A DNA stretch of 64,000 nucleotides from Myxococcales bacterium (GTDB lineage Bacteria; Myxococcota_A; Polyangia; Polyangiales; Polyangiaceae), in assembly GCA_016712525.1 (NCBI GenBank), contig JADJQX010000007.1:1984001-2048000 (forward strand). The letters run 5' to 3'. The position numbers and the translations under genes were made by a program. Shown here piece by piece: positions 54,000 through 63,164 of the stretch. Numbering within the stretch: position 1 is the stretch's first letter; the number at the start of each line of letters is the position of its first letter. A model generated the notes under the pieces. The model was given only the letters and a program-made list of their open reading frames with translations. It was not told the origin of the DNA and searched no databases.

Positions 54000-55145
54000 T
54001 CACTTGAGCTTGTAGGTCGTCGTGAGCGACTCGATCGCCTCTTTGGCGCGCTTCGAGATCTCGGGCACCTTGTGCTTCTCGTACTTGCGCATGAGGGCGA
54101 GCGTGTCCTTGTCGCGCTTCTGGTAGTAGATATTCCAGAGGGACATTCCGCGCACCTCCGGCTTGACCGACTCGTCGTTCGCGACCTTCTCGAGGAATGC
54201 GTAGTTGCGGGCGCACTGCGGGTTTTTGCCTGCCTGCCCGCTGATGCCGCCGATGAACTCGAAGCAGATCTCGCGGAAGGTCATCGCGAAGGGGTTCTCG
54301 AACTGCTTGTTCTTGACCCGCTTGTCGCCCTCGTCCTGGAGCGCGTCGATGTACTCGCCCTTGCACTTGATGACGGTGTACGCGGCCTCGGCGGCGTTCG
54401 CGTTGGTCGCGTCGGCGAGGTAGCCCTTCGCCCACGGGCAGATCTGCGCCTTCTCGGCCTCCGTCCAGTCGTACATGTTGCGAGGCGCGGCGAGCGCGGC
54501 GAGCGCGAAGTCCTTCTGCTTCGCGACCTCTTGGATCTTGGGGAAGGCGTCGAGGCGGCCGTACTCCATGAACGTGCGGTACGCGGCGTTCCTGGCGTTC
54601 GTGTTGACGCCGTCGGTGACCTTGATCACGCGGTCCTTCATGCCGGCGATGAAGCCGAGGTCCACGGCGGGCGGCGCGATGCGCGCGGCCGAGCCGTCGT
54701 CTTTGGCGAGGGCGTCGAGGAACGCGGTCGCGACGGGCTTCGTGGCGTTGGCCTTTCGCAGGTCCTTGTCGAGCGACGAGAACGTGTAGTTCGCCTCGGC
54801 GATCGCGACCGCGCGCATTTTCGCGTCGGTGCTCGTGAGGAGCGACGCGTAGGTCTCGAAGAGGTCCTTCGGGCGCGACTGGCGGATGAAGTCGCTGAGG
54901 GCCGAGTCTTCCTTGTTCTTGCAGGAGTAGACCGACGCCGAGTCGATCGAGACGGTGCAACCCTCGGAGATCTTCTTGAGATGCTCCATGACCTGCGGGT
55001 TCTGCTTCAGCTCGAACTCGGTCTTGACGGAGTCCCCACCCGAGGCCGCGCCACCATCGGCGTCGCCGTCCTTGTTCTTCTTCTTGCACCCGCCGAGGGC
55101 GAGCGCGGTCATCACGGCGATACAAAGCACGAGGCGTGTCTTCAT
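54000..55145 (-). CDS. Lipoprotein with helical repeats, function unknown
   Basis: 381 residues. The lipobox LALGGC is followed by a Lys/Asp/Gly-rich spacer. The rest is helical with regularly spaced Ala-rich segments (for example RAVAIAEANYTFSSLDKDL, AAYRTFMEYGRLDAFPKIQ), which could be HEAT/TPR-like, and four conserved-looking cysteines. No family recognised. A good GAGAGGG ribosome site precedes the ATG. It is divergent from ettA across a 287-bp region holding repeated operator-like motifs. Confidence 0.7.
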   Translation of the reverse strand: MKTRLVLCIAVMTALALGGCKKKNKDGDADGGAASGGDSVKTEFELKQNPQVMEHLKKISEGCTVSIDSASVYSCKNKEDSALSDFIRQSRPKDLFETYASLLTSTDAKMRAVAIAEANYTFSSLDKDLRKANATKPVATAFLDALAKDDGSAARIAPPAVDLGFIAGMKDRVIKVTDGVNTNARNAAYRTFMEYGRLDAFPKIQEVAKQKDFALAALAAPRNMYDWTEAEKAQICPWAKGYLADATNANAAEAAYTVIKCKGEYIDALQDEGDKRVKNKQFENPFAMTFREICFEFIGGISGQAGKNPQCARNYAFLEKVANDESVKPEVRGMSLWNIYYQKRDKDTLALMRKYEKHKVPEISKRAKEAIESLTTTYKLK

Positions 55146-55234
55146 GGATCCCTCTCAGGCAATTCCCGCCCACGGTACGGGAACTTCGGCGGCCGCGGAA
55201 ACCCCTTTTTTCGGGGCGCCCGGGCCGGGGCGGC

Positions 55235-55280
55235 CATGTGCGCGCACATGTCGCGCACATCGCGCGCACATGTCGCGCAC
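55235..55280. repeat. Operator-like repeat cluster in the lipoprotein/ettA divergent region
   Basis: A perfect 16-bp palindrome CATGTGCGCGCACATG spans 55235-55250. Two identical 17-bp copies of GCGCACATGTCGCGCAC begin at 55242 and 55264, 22 bp apart (two helical turns), so bound proteins would face the same side. The rest of the region (55146-55432) also holds CCCCTTTTTTCGGGG near 55202, a small stem with a T-rich loop. No known regulator site was recognised. Confidence 0.5.
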
Positions 55281-55432
55281 GGTGCGCTCTACCGCCCCGA
55301 CGAAGCAGCGGATTCCACGGCCCCCGAGCGCGACCTGCGCCGACGGACCACCCCGGAGGGGCTCGGGTCGCGCGATTCCACGGCGCGAAACGGGGCGAAG
55401 AAAATGGGACCGAGGAGTGGTAGACCGGCGGC

Positions 55433-57106
55433 ATGGATTACATCTTCACGATGCGCGAGGTGACCAAGGTCCACCCGCCGGACAAGAAGGTCCTCGAGAA
55501 CATCACGCTCGCGTTCTTCCCGGGCGCGAAGATCGGCGTCATCGGCTCGAACGGGTCGGGAAAATCCAGCCTCCTTCGCATCATGGCCGGGGTCGATCGC
55601 GACATCTACGGCGAGGCCAAGGCCCACCCTGGGGTGCGCATCGGGTACTTCGCGCAAGAGCCCGACTTGGGCGACGCCAAGACCGTGCGCGAGGCGGTCG
55701 AAGGGGCCGTGGCCGAGGTCCGCGCGCTCATCACGGAGTTCGAGGCGGTGAGCGCGAGCCTCGGCGAGCCCATGGACGACGACACCATGGAGAAGACCCT
55801 CGCGAAGCAGGCCGACCTCCAGGACAAGCTCGACGCCTGCGACGCGTGGAGCGTCGATCAACGCGTCGACGTCGCCATGGACGCCCTCCGCTGCCCGCCG
55901 GCCGAAGCCGAGATCGCCCACCTCTCGGGCGGCGAGAAGCGCCGCGTCGCGCTCGCGCGGATCCTCCTCGCGAAGCCCGACATGCTCCTCCTCGACGAGC
56001 CCACGAACCACCTCGACGCCGAGAGCGTCGCGTGGCTCGAGCGCTTCTTGAAGGAGTACACGGGCACCGTGGTCGCGGTGACGCACGACCGCTACTTCCT
56101 CGACGACGTCGCCGAGTGGATCCTCGAGCTCGACCGCGGCCGCGGCTACCCGTTCAAGGGCAACTACTCGGGCTGGCTCGAGCAGAAGAGCGCGCGCCTC
56201 GCCCAAGAGGAGAAACAAGAGAGCGCGCGCCAACGAAAGCTCAAACAAGAGCTCGAGTGGGTGCGCCAGAGCCCGCGGGCTCGCCAGGCGAAGAGCAAGG
56301 CGCGCCTCGGGGCGTACGAGGATCTGCTCGCCAAGGCCAACAAGGCCGGGGCGGGCGATCCGGCCGAGATCAGCATTCCGCCGGGACCTCGCCTCGGCGA
56401 CGTGGTCATCGAGGCCGACAAGCTCGTGAAGGGCTTCGGCGAGAGGCTCCTCTTCGACGAGCTCTCCTTCCGCCTCCCGCGGAGCGGAATCGTCGGCGTC
56501 ATCGGCCCGAACGGCGCCGGAAAGACCACGCTCTTCCGCATGCTCATGGGCGAAGAGAAGCCCGACGGGGGCACCCTCCGCGTCGGCGAAACGGTGAAGA
56601 TCGCGTACGTCGATCAGAGCCGCGACGCGCTCTCGGGCGACGCCTCGGTCTGGCAAGAGATCTCGGGTGGCGAAGAGAAGCTCGCCCTCGGCAAACGGGA
56701 GGTCGCCTCGCGCGCCTACTGCGCGTGGTTCGGCTTCAAGGGCTCCGAGCAGCAGAAGAAGGTGGGCACTCTCTCCGGCGGAGAGCGCAACCGCGTCCAC
56801 CTCGCGAAGCTCCTCAAAGAGGGCGGAAACCTCCTCCTCCTCGACGAGCCCACGAACGACCTCGACGTGGACACGCTGCGCGCGCTCGAAGAGGCCCTCG
56901 TCGAGTTCCCCGGGTGCGCCGTGGTCATCAGCCACGACCGGTGGTTCCTCGACCGCATCGCGACCCACATCCTCGCCTTCGAGGGCGACAGCCACGTGGA
57001 GTGGTTCGAGGGGAACTACCGCATGTACGAGGAAGATCGCAAAAAGCGCCTCGGGGTCGACGCCGACCAACCGACGCGCATCAAGTATCGCAAGCTCCGG
57101 GCCTGA
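55433..57106 (+). CDS. ettA: Energy-dependent translational throttle protein EttA (ABC-F)
   Basis: 557 residues with two ABC ATPase cassettes and no membrane domain. Walker A motifs are GSNGSGKSS (38-46) and GPNGAGKTT (near 360), signature motifs LSGGEKRR and LSGGERNR, and Walker B LLLDEPTNHLD and LLLDEPTNDLD. The arm insert in cassette 1 and the linker between cassettes (charged, residues of about 245-300) match EttA in length. It binds the ribosomal E site and gates the first peptide bond according to ATP level. Confidence 0.95.
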   Translation: MDYIFTMREVTKVHPPDKKVLENITLAFFPGAKIGVIGSNGSGKSSLLRIMAGVDRDIYGEAKAHPGVRIGYFAQEPDLGDAKTVREAVEGAVAEVRALITEFEAVSASLGEPMDDDTMEKTLAKQADLQDKLDACDAWSVDQRVDVAMDALRCPPAEAEIAHLSGGEKRRVALARILLAKPDMLLLDEPTNHLDAESVAWLERFLKEYTGTVVAVTHDRYFLDDVAEWILELDRGRGYPFKGNYSGWLEQKSARLAQEEKQESARQRKLKQELEWVRQSPRARQAKSKARLGAYEDLLAKANKAGAGDPAEISIPPGPRLGDVVIEADKLVKGFGERLLFDELSFRLPRSGIVGVIGPNGAGKTTLFRMLMGEEKPDGGTLRVGETVKIAYVDQSRDALSGDASVWQEISGGEEKLALGKREVASRAYCAWFGFKGSEQQKKVGTLSGGERNRVHLAKLLKEGGNLLLLDEPTNDLDVDTLRALEEALVEFPGCAVVISHDRWFLDRIATHILAFEGDSHVEWFEGNYRMYEEDRKKRLGVDADQPTRIKYRKLRA

Positions 57107-57193
57107 GCACCGCGGCCGAGAGCCCCGCGGGGCCGCGACGAGCCCCGCGGGAATCACCCGAGCGACGGAAGCGTACGCAAGAGGAAGCACGTC

Positions 57194-58312
57194 ATGACGA
57201 GAGCGATGAACTTCAGCGCGGGTCCGGCCGCACTTCCGGAAGAGGCGCTCCTGCGCGCACGCGAGGAGCTCCTCGAGTGGAACGGGACGGGCATGAGCGT
57301 GATGGAGCAGAGCCATCGCGGGAAGGCCTACGAGCGCGTCCACGAGGAGGCGCTCGCGCTCGTCCGGAGGCTCCTCGGCCTCGGCCCCGACGCGAAGAAG
57401 ACCGTGCTGTTCCTTCAGGGAGGCGCGACCCAAGTCTTCGCCACGTTGGCGATGAATTTCCTGAGGCCGGGCCAGTCGGCCGACTACGTCACCGCGGGAG
57501 CGTGGGGCGAAAAGGCGCTCTCGGAGGCCGAGTCGGTGGCGCGTTCGATCGGCGCGACGGTGCGCGCCGTACCGTGGGAGGGGATGCGCGAAGGTAGGCG
57601 AATGCCCCACCCTCGCGAGCTCTCGTTCGACGCAAACGCGTGCTACGTGCACACCACCAGCAACGAGACGATCCACGGCTCGCAGGCGGGGCTCTCGAGC
57701 GCCCTGCCGTTCCCGGAGCCTGGGGCGCCTCACGTCTGCGACATGTCGAGCGACTTCTTGGGCCGAGAGATCGACCCTGCCCGCTTCGCGATGATCTACG
57801 CGGGCGCGCAGAAGAACATCGGTCCGTCCGGGGTGGTCGTGGTCGTCGTCGACGACGCGCTCCTCGCGAGCTCCCGCGACGACATCCCCAGCATCTTTCG
57901 CTACGCGACCCACGCGAAGAACGGCTCGCTCTACAACACGCCGCCCACGTTCGCGATCTACCTCGTGCGCAACGTGCTCGAGTGGCTCGAGAAGAAGGGC
58001 GGAGTCGCCGCGATCGAGCGCGAGAACCGCGAGAAGGCGCGGCTCGTGTACGACGCGATCGACGCCTCGGGGGGCTTCTACACCTGCCCCGTCGAGCGCG
58101 AGAGCCGGTCCATCATGAACGTGGTGTTCCGCCTCGCCACCCCCGAGGCCGAGGCCCGCTTCCTCGCGGCGACCGAGGCCGCCGGGATGATCGGCCTCAA
58201 GGGTCACCGCTCGGTCGGGGGGCTGCGCGCGTCGCTCTACAACGCCGTGCGACCGGAGTGGGTGAAGGCCCTCGCCGATCTCATGCGCGAGCACGCGAGG
58301 ACCGCGGGATGA
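57194..58312 (+). CDS. serC: Phosphoserine aminotransferase
   Basis: 372 residues, class V PLP enzyme of serine biosynthesis (also used for vitamin B6). NFSAGPAALPEEAL, SVMEQSHRGK and HTTSNETIHG are typical; the PLP lysine is K207 in YAGAQKNIGPSG. Its stop overlaps the start of the next lipoprotein gene (ATGA), and it begins 87 bp after ettA. AAGAGGAAG precedes the ATG. Confidence 0.96.
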   Translation: MTRAMNFSAGPAALPEEALLRAREELLEWNGTGMSVMEQSHRGKAYERVHEEALALVRRLLGLGPDAKKTVLFLQGGATQVFATLAMNFLRPGQSADYVTAGAWGEKALSEAESVARSIGATVRAVPWEGMREGRRMPHPRELSFDANACYVHTTSNETIHGSQAGLSSALPFPEPGAPHVCDMSSDFLGREIDPARFAMIYAGAQKNIGPSGVVVVVVDDALLASSRDDIPSIFRYATHAKNGSLYNTPPTFAIYLVRNVLEWLEKKGGVAAIERENREKARLVYDAIDASGGFYTCPVERESRSIMNVVFRLATPEAEARFLAATEAAGMIGLKGHRSVGGLRASLYNAVRPEWVKALADLMREHARTAG

Positions 58313-60222
58313 GGGCTCGGGGGCGCGCGTCGTCGGCCGGCCTCGTCGCGTCCTTCGCGCTCGCCGCGCTCGCCTGCACGCCGAAATCGCACGTCCCCGC
58401 GCCTCCGGACGACGGTGGGCTGACGGCCGAGGCGACCGCCCCGATCGTCGACGCGTCGCCCGAGCGAGACTCCGCGGTCCCCAAACATGCATGCGCGGGC
58501 GACACCGCGGTGACGCTCTTCGTGTCTCCCGCGACCCCCGTCCGAGGCAAGCCCGCGCGGGTCGTCGCGGTCTCCGAGGCGAAGCTCCAGGGGACGCTCT
58601 CCGCGCGCTCCGGCCCGACCTCCGAGGCGAGCGACGTGCGTGGCGGGCCGCCGTATTTCTTCGTGGCCGAGCTCGAAGCGGGCGGCGAGAAGCTCGACGT
58701 CACGTTCGACGAGAGCGGCTGCGAGGGCACGCCCGCCCACAAGGAGCTGTCGGTGACCGTCGCGCCTCATCGCCGCCCCCCGCCCTGGGCGCGCACCTCC
58801 GAGACGGCGCTCTGGTCGTCGTCACGCGCCTGGGACAGCGTCACCGAAAACTTGTATTCCGCATGGATCGAAGCGCTCTTCGACGCGAAAGAGGGCGAAA
58901 ACCCGAGCTTCTCCGCGCTGCACGAGGTGCTTCGTGACCCGAAGAAGAACTTCCTCTTCGACCACCTCGGCCTCGGAGAGGACACGGACCACGCCCAGGT
59001 GATTCGGCCCGACTGCGCGGATCTGCCCTACGTGCTCCGCGCCACCTTCGCCTGGAAGCTCGGGCTCCCCTTCGGCATGGCCGAGTGCTCGCGCGGAGGA
59101 GGAGGCGCTCCGCCCGACTGCAAAGGGCTCGTGACCCACGCCGACCCACCCGCGCGGCCGAAGCCCTTCGCCGCCGACGCGTTCGGCCTCTTCGTCCGCG
59201 GAACGCTCGCCGACCGAGTGCACTCGGGCTCCGCGCGCGCGCCCTTCACCGAGGACGAGAGCGACTACTACCCGGTCGATCTCACGTGGGACGCGCTGCG
59301 TCCGGGGACGGTCTACGCCGATCCGTACGGTCACGTCCTCGTCGTCGCGAAGCGGCTCCGCGAGAACCGAGACCGTGGCGGTGTGCTCTACGCGGTGGAC
59401 GGGCAGCCCGACGGCACCGTCGCTCGCAAGCGGTTCTGGCGAGGAAATTTCCTGTTCGCGAAGGACCCGGCGCTCGGTGGCCCGGGGTTCAAGCGGTTTC
59501 GTCCGCTCGTCTACCGAGGCGGAAGCTACCAGCGTGTGCCCGACAAGGAGCTCGCGAAGACCCCCTCGTGGTCGTACGGGACCGTGCAGTCCCAGCTCGA
59601 CCTCGAGGCCTTCTACGACACGATGGACGACGTCCTCTCCCCGACGCCCCGCGACCCCGCCGTCGCGCTCCGGGAGGTCGTGACGGCGCTCGACGAGCAG
59701 GTCCGCACGCGTGTCACGTCGATCGAAAATGGGCGCAAATTCCTCGAGAAGAAGGGCCCGCCGGCGCCCATGCCCGAGGGCGCGCAGATCTTCGAGACCC
59801 AAGGCCCTTGGGAAGACTTCTCGACCCCGTCGCGCGATCTCCGGCTCCTCATCGCCATCGACGTCGCGCGTGGTTTCCCGGCTCGCGTGGCGCGCCGCCT
59901 CGACCGCTACGCTGCGCACGGCAAGCCCGACGAGGTGAAGGCCGCGCTCGAGGCCCAGCTCGCCGCCGAGCTCGGAGCGAAAAAGGTGCAATATACACGC
60001 ACGGACGGCTCGCCATTCGAGCTCACCCTCGCCGAGGTGGTCTCCCGCGCCGAGGCCTTCGAGATGACCTACAATCCGAACGACTGCGTGGAGCTCCGAT
60101 GGGGCGCAAAGGCAGGGTCCGACGAGATGTCGACGTGCCGCGCCCACGCGCCCGCCGAGCAACGCGCGAAGATGGAGAGCTCGCGCGCTTGGTTCCGCGA
60201 TCGCAAGCGGCCGCCCCGCTGA
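58309..60222 (+). CDS. Lipoprotein with papain/NlpC-like Cys-His pair, coupled to serC
   Basis: 637 residues. A signal ending LAALAC suggests a lipoprotein. C236 lies in DCADLPYVLRATFAWKLG, at the start of a helix, and H342 in PGTVYADPYGHVLVV, which resembles the Cys-helix and PGD...HVG strand of NlpC/P60 and transglutaminase-like folds, so cell-wall amidase or peptidase activity is possible. The C-terminal third is a charged helical region with a few cysteines. It overlaps serC by 4 bp; why a lipoprotein is coupled to serine synthesis is unclear. Family assignment is my inference. Confidence 0.6.
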   Translation: MRARGRASSAGLVASFALAALACTPKSHVPAPPDDGGLTAEATAPIVDASPERDSAVPKHACAGDTAVTLFVSPATPVRGKPARVVAVSEAKLQGTLSARSGPTSEASDVRGGPPYFFVAELEAGGEKLDVTFDESGCEGTPAHKELSVTVAPHRRPPPWARTSETALWSSSRAWDSVTENLYSAWIEALFDAKEGENPSFSALHEVLRDPKKNFLFDHLGLGEDTDHAQVIRPDCADLPYVLRATFAWKLGLPFGMAECSRGGGGAPPDCKGLVTHADPPARPKPFAADAFGLFVRGTLADRVHSGSARAPFTEDESDYYPVDLTWDALRPGTVYADPYGHVLVVAKRLRENRDRGGVLYAVDGQPDGTVARKRFWRGNFLFAKDPALGGPGFKRFRPLVYRGGSYQRVPDKELAKTPSWSYGTVQSQLDLEAFYDTMDDVLSPTPRDPAVALREVVTALDEQVRTRVTSIENGRKFLEKKGPPAPMPEGAQIFETQGPWEDFSTPSRDLRLLIAIDVARGFPARVARRLDRYAAHGKPDEVKAALEAQLAAELGAKKVQYTRTDGSPFELTLAEVVSRAEAFEMTYNPNDCVELRWGAKAGSDEMSTCRAHAPAEQRAKMESSRAWFRDRKRPPR

Positions 60223-60266
60223 CGCGGAGCCATGGCTCGCTGCCTCGACCGCCGTCTCTGGCGACG

Positions 60267-60276
60267 AAAAAAAAAA
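60267..60276 (+). other. Ten-A tract in the spacer after the 58309-60222 gene
   Basis: A run of 10 A residues followed by TATCGATGATTCG, about 45 bp after the stop and 105 bp before the next ATG. It could be an UP-like element, a curvature site or a phase-variable tract; nothing else in the 158-bp gap is recognised apart from a GAGCCATGGCTC palindrome near 60226-60237. Confidence 0.3.
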
Positions 60277-60380
60277 TATCGATGATTCGTCCGAGGGCGT
60301 GATCGGTTCTCACGGACCCTCGCACGTACTTCTTCGAGGTCGGACGGAGTGCCCGTCCCGCGGCCTCGGAGGAGAGAACC

Positions 60381-61196
60381 ATGCTCAAGGCTTCATCGAC
60401 GCTTCGCCGTCTCTCGTTTGCCATCGCCGCTGCGCCGGCGCTCTGGGTCGTCGCCTGCGCCTCGCCGACAGCGGGTGTGACGGCCGACTCGACGGCGACC
60501 GCATCGACCTCGGACGACGCGCAAGCGCTCACCGTGGCGCAAGAGAGCTTCGCCGCGAACAAAACGGAGATCGACGCGTGCTTCACCGCGTTCGAGGCCT
60601 GCAAGACGGCCGCCGGCGCCGACCTCGTCGCGTGCAAGGCCACGCTCGACGCTTGCCTCCCCGACGACGCACCGCCTCCCCCTCGATGCGGCGGTCGTGA
60701 CGGCAAGGGCGGTCACGGTGGTCATCCTCACCCCGAAGGTGCCCCCTCCGGCAGCGGAGGGCTCGAGCCTCCGCCTCCGCCTCCCGGCAGCGCGGGCCCC
60801 GCGCCGAGCGGCTCGTTCGGCGATCGGCCTCCGCCTCCGCCTCCGCCTTCGGGCAGCGTCGGCGCGCCCCCGCCGCCTCCCTCCGGCAGCGTGCCTCCGC
60901 GCGACTGCGATGGGGGCCCCGACGGGCGACCGCCCCGGCCGCCGGCATGCGGACGCGCGCCGCTTCCTCCGCCGGCCGCGCTGCGCGCCTGCCACGACGC
61001 CGCCCGGTCTTGCCTCGCCGACACGAGCGCCGACCGCGAAGCGTGCAAGACGACCGAGCGCGCGTGCGTCCGTGCGGCCTTCGAGGCGGCGTTCCAGGAG
61101 CGCTGCAACGCCCTCGGCGCGGACGCGCCGGCCGACGTGGTCGCACGGTGCGCCGAAGGGATCGAGCCGCCGCCCGCGGCGCCCAGCGGGAGCTGA
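60381..61196 (+). CDS. Lipoprotein with duplicated Cx6C-x10-Cx6C helical modules joined by a Pro/Gly/Ser linker
   Basis: 271 residues. The lipobox VVAC places C26 as the lipidated residue. Module 1 has C67, C74, C85 and C92 and module 2 has C204, C211, C222 and C229, both with the exact spacing Cx6C-x10-Cx6C in predicted helices, as in a helical hairpin held by two disulfides. Between them (about 95-200) is a Pro-rich linker with repeated PSGS and PPPPP units and a His/Gly patch. C242 and C257 follow the second module. The strong GGAGGAGAGAACC leader fixes the start. No family recognised. Confidence 0.7.
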   Translation: MLKASSTLRRLSFAIAAAPALWVVACASPTAGVTADSTATASTSDDAQALTVAQESFAANKTEIDACFTAFEACKTAAGADLVACKATLDACLPDDAPPPPRCGGRDGKGGHGGHPHPEGAPSGSGGLEPPPPPPGSAGPAPSGSFGDRPPPPPPPSGSVGAPPPPPSGSVPPRDCDGGPDGRPPRPPACGRAPLPPPAALRACHDAARSCLADTSADREACKTTERACVRAAFEAAFQERCNALGADAPADVVARCAEGIEPPPAAPSGS

Positions 61197-61222
61197 GCCG
61201 AGAGCCCGTTCGACACGAGCAC

Positions 61223-61244
61223 GGGAGCCCGCGACGGGGCTCCC
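61223..61244 (+). terminator. First of two terminator hairpins after the twin-Cys-module gene
   Basis: GGGAGCCC and GGGCTCCC form an 8-bp stem with a 6-base loop, followed by ACCCTTTCC. Located 27 bp after the stop at 61196. Confidence 0.5.
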
Positions 61245-61262
61245 ACCCTTTCCTACCCCAAG

Positions 61263-61290
61263 GCGGCCGCACGACTCACCGTGCGGCCGC
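61263..61290. terminator. Second hairpin between convergent genes
   Basis: GCGGCCGCACG and CGTGCGGCCGC form a perfect 11-bp stem with an ACTCAC loop, followed on the plus strand by TCGTCGTTTT. It lies between the stops at 61196 (+) and 61343 (-) and can also serve the minus-strand operon. Confidence 0.6.
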
Positions 61291-61342
61291 TCGTCGTTTT
61301 GGGTCGTGAAGCGTTCGGCACGGGTGCGGTGCGCCGGAACGG

Positions 61343-61954
61343 TCAGGGGCAGGTGGTCGCACGCGCGTGCGGCACTCCGGACCGCGCCGCCTGGCAGAGA
61401 TCGACACACGGGGGCTCGCCACCCGGCGGGCCGCACGCGACGAACCGGTCGACGCCGCTCGCCGGGGGGCACGCCGCAGGGACGACCCAGCAGACCCCCG
61501 GCACGTCGGGAGCGCAGGCCTCCGGGGCCGGAACGATGCGCGTGCACACCGCCCCAGGAGCACACTTCGTCCCACGATCGCACCCTTTCGCCGAGCCGAG
61601 CGCGCACTCGCCGGGGATCGCGGAGGTGTGGCCTCGTGCCTTTCGAAGGCAATCGTTCCAATAGGTGACGCCGTCGCATCCACACACGGGCGCGGGGGTG
61701 CCGTCGCAAAAGGTGGGCCGTCGCTCGCAACGGCCATCTCGCCCCGCACACGAACGCCGCGCACAGAACGCGTCGCTCGGGCAGTCGGTGTCGCGCTCAC
61801 AGCGTGTGCCCTCCTCGCGAGGCTCGATGTCCGCGTCGACCGAGAGCCCCCCGTCGGGCAGAGTGACGAGCAGGATGTCCTCGGTGGTGCACCCCGGGTG
61901 CGCGAAGACGCCTGCCGCCAGCACGACGAACGCGAGCCGCCTACGAAATCTCAT
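61343..61954 (-). CDS. Kazal-domain, Cys-rich lipoprotein
   Basis: 203 residues. The N-terminal signal ends in FAHPGC, a likely lipobox. The middle contains a Kazal-type motif (CDGTPAPVCGCDGVTYWNDC), the fold of many serine-protease inhibitors, common in extracytoplasmic myxobacterial proteins. Further cysteine-rich segments flank it (CERDTDCPSDAFC, GVCWVVPAACPP). It starts by ATGA overlap with the barrel-like gene upstream (61951-63051), so both are translated together. Protease inhibition is a family-based suggestion only. Confidence 0.75.
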   Translation of the reverse strand: MRFRRRLAFVVLAAGVFAHPGCTTEDILLVTLPDGGLSVDADIEPREEGTRCERDTDCPSDAFCARRSCAGRDGRCERRPTFCDGTPAPVCGCDGVTYWNDCLRKARGHTSAIPGECALGSAKGCDRGTKCAPGAVCTRIVPAPEACAPDVPGVCWVVPAACPPASGVDRFVACGPPGGEPPCVDLCQAARSGVPHARATTCP

Positions 61955-63051
61955 CGAGCCCCTCCGTTCGCCCCAGGGCGGCCGGCACGGTCGTCGCCGA
62001 AGAGCGCCACTTCGACCCCGAGCGTGCCCATCGGACGCACGCGCCACGGCTCGAGCATCGTCTCTCGGACACGGCCCGCCTCCGCGAAATAGGTACGGCT
62101 CGCAGGCGCCACGTCGACCGCGAACGAGGCCACGAGCGTCACGTTGCGAACCAGCCCAACACGACCGAAAACCCCAGGAGATACGATAGGATCCACGCGC
62201 ACGACGACCGGCGAGAGCACCGCCCCCGCGGCGTCGGAGCGGGCCGACACCGAGACGACGTCGAGGCCGAGGCCGAGGCTCGTCCCGAGCGAGAAACCTC
62301 CGAGCTCGAGCCACTCGGCGGCGGGTGTGAGCCTCAGGTTCACGGCGGCGACGTCGGCCTCGGCGACCCTCCGGCCCGACTCGAACGGGAGCGTCGCGGC
62401 GCCCGACAAAGCGAGCGACGGTCGAAATCGCGACGTCGACGCGACCCCGAGGCCACCGCCCACACGACCGACGGGACCGGCCTGCGACGCGAACCCACCG
62501 AAGCCTCCGTGAACGCTCGCGTAGAGCGCGCCGCGGCCCTTTCCGTCGGTGGCCGCCACCGGGGCCTTCGGCGCCTCGGGCGTGGGCGCGGGCGCCTTCG
62601 GCGGAGGTGGAGGCTCGGGTGGCCTACCCTCACGGAGGGCATCGCGCTCGCTCTCGAGCGCCGACTCGACCACGAGCGCCACCTCCTCGCCCTCGACCGT
62701 CCGGGCCACGGCCCGCGGGACGCTCCTCGCGCTTCGTCGTCCGCTCGCGAACAAGAGGTCGATCTCGATGACCGCGGGCGTCGCACGCAGGCTCACGCGG
62801 GCAACGCGCGCGCCTTCGAGGGGCGCCGCGCGGACCTCTTCGTCGCGGCACCCAGCTCGTGCGATGGCTCGCACGACGGCCTCCCGCGACTCGGTCGGGG
62901 TCGAGGCGTCGGCGAAGAGCTCGACGACACAAACTGGGGCGGCAGGCGTGGCCTCGTCGGCGAAGGCACGAGGCGCCGAGAGCGCGCCCGCGAGGACCAC
63001 GAGGCCGCTGACCACGGCGACGACGATGCGGGGGGTGCGAGCCAAAGCCAC
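61951..63051 (-). CDS. Secreted beta-barrel-like envelope protein
   Basis: 366 residues from a GTG. A signal peptide (VVAVVSGLVVLAGALSAPRA) precedes an N-terminal alpha/beta module (about 40-120), a Pro-rich linker (PEPPPPPKAPAPTPEAP) and a C-terminal region of alternating hydrophobic/polar strands ending in VEVALFGDD, which resembles an outer-membrane barrel. It lies between the TPR protein upstream and the Kazal lipoprotein, coupled to the latter. The same order (TPR anchor, barrel, small lipoprotein) suggests one envelope unit. Function unknown. Confidence 0.65.
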   Translation of the reverse strand: MALARTPRIVVAVVSGLVVLAGALSAPRAFADEATPAAPVCVVELFADASTPTESREAVVRAIARAGCRDEEVRAAPLEGARVARVSLRATPAVIEIDLLFASGRRSARSVPRAVARTVEGEEVALVVESALESERDALREGRPPEPPPPPKAPAPTPEAPKAPVAATDGKGRGALYASVHGGFGGFASQAGPVGRVGGGLGVASTSRFRPSLALSGAATLPFESGRRVAEADVAAVNLRLTPAAEWLELGGFSLGTSLGLGLDVVSVSARSDAAGAVLSPVVVRVDPIVSPGVFGRVGLVRNVTLVASFAVDVAPASRTYFAEAGRVRETMLEPWRVRPMGTLGVEVALFGDDRAGRPGANGGAR

Positions 63052-63164
63052 AGGACGACCTCGTACATCAACCTACCCGCGCGCGGGCCGAAAAGCTGCG
63101 GTCATGGTCAGAGGCCGACGTCCGCCCCATCCCCACACAAGGCGCTCGCGGAAGCCGCTCGTGC

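Noticed and set aside
55289..58492. 1067-residue antisense open frame over ettA and serC
   Set aside because: Shadow of two firmly identified genes; no motifs in the antisense product.
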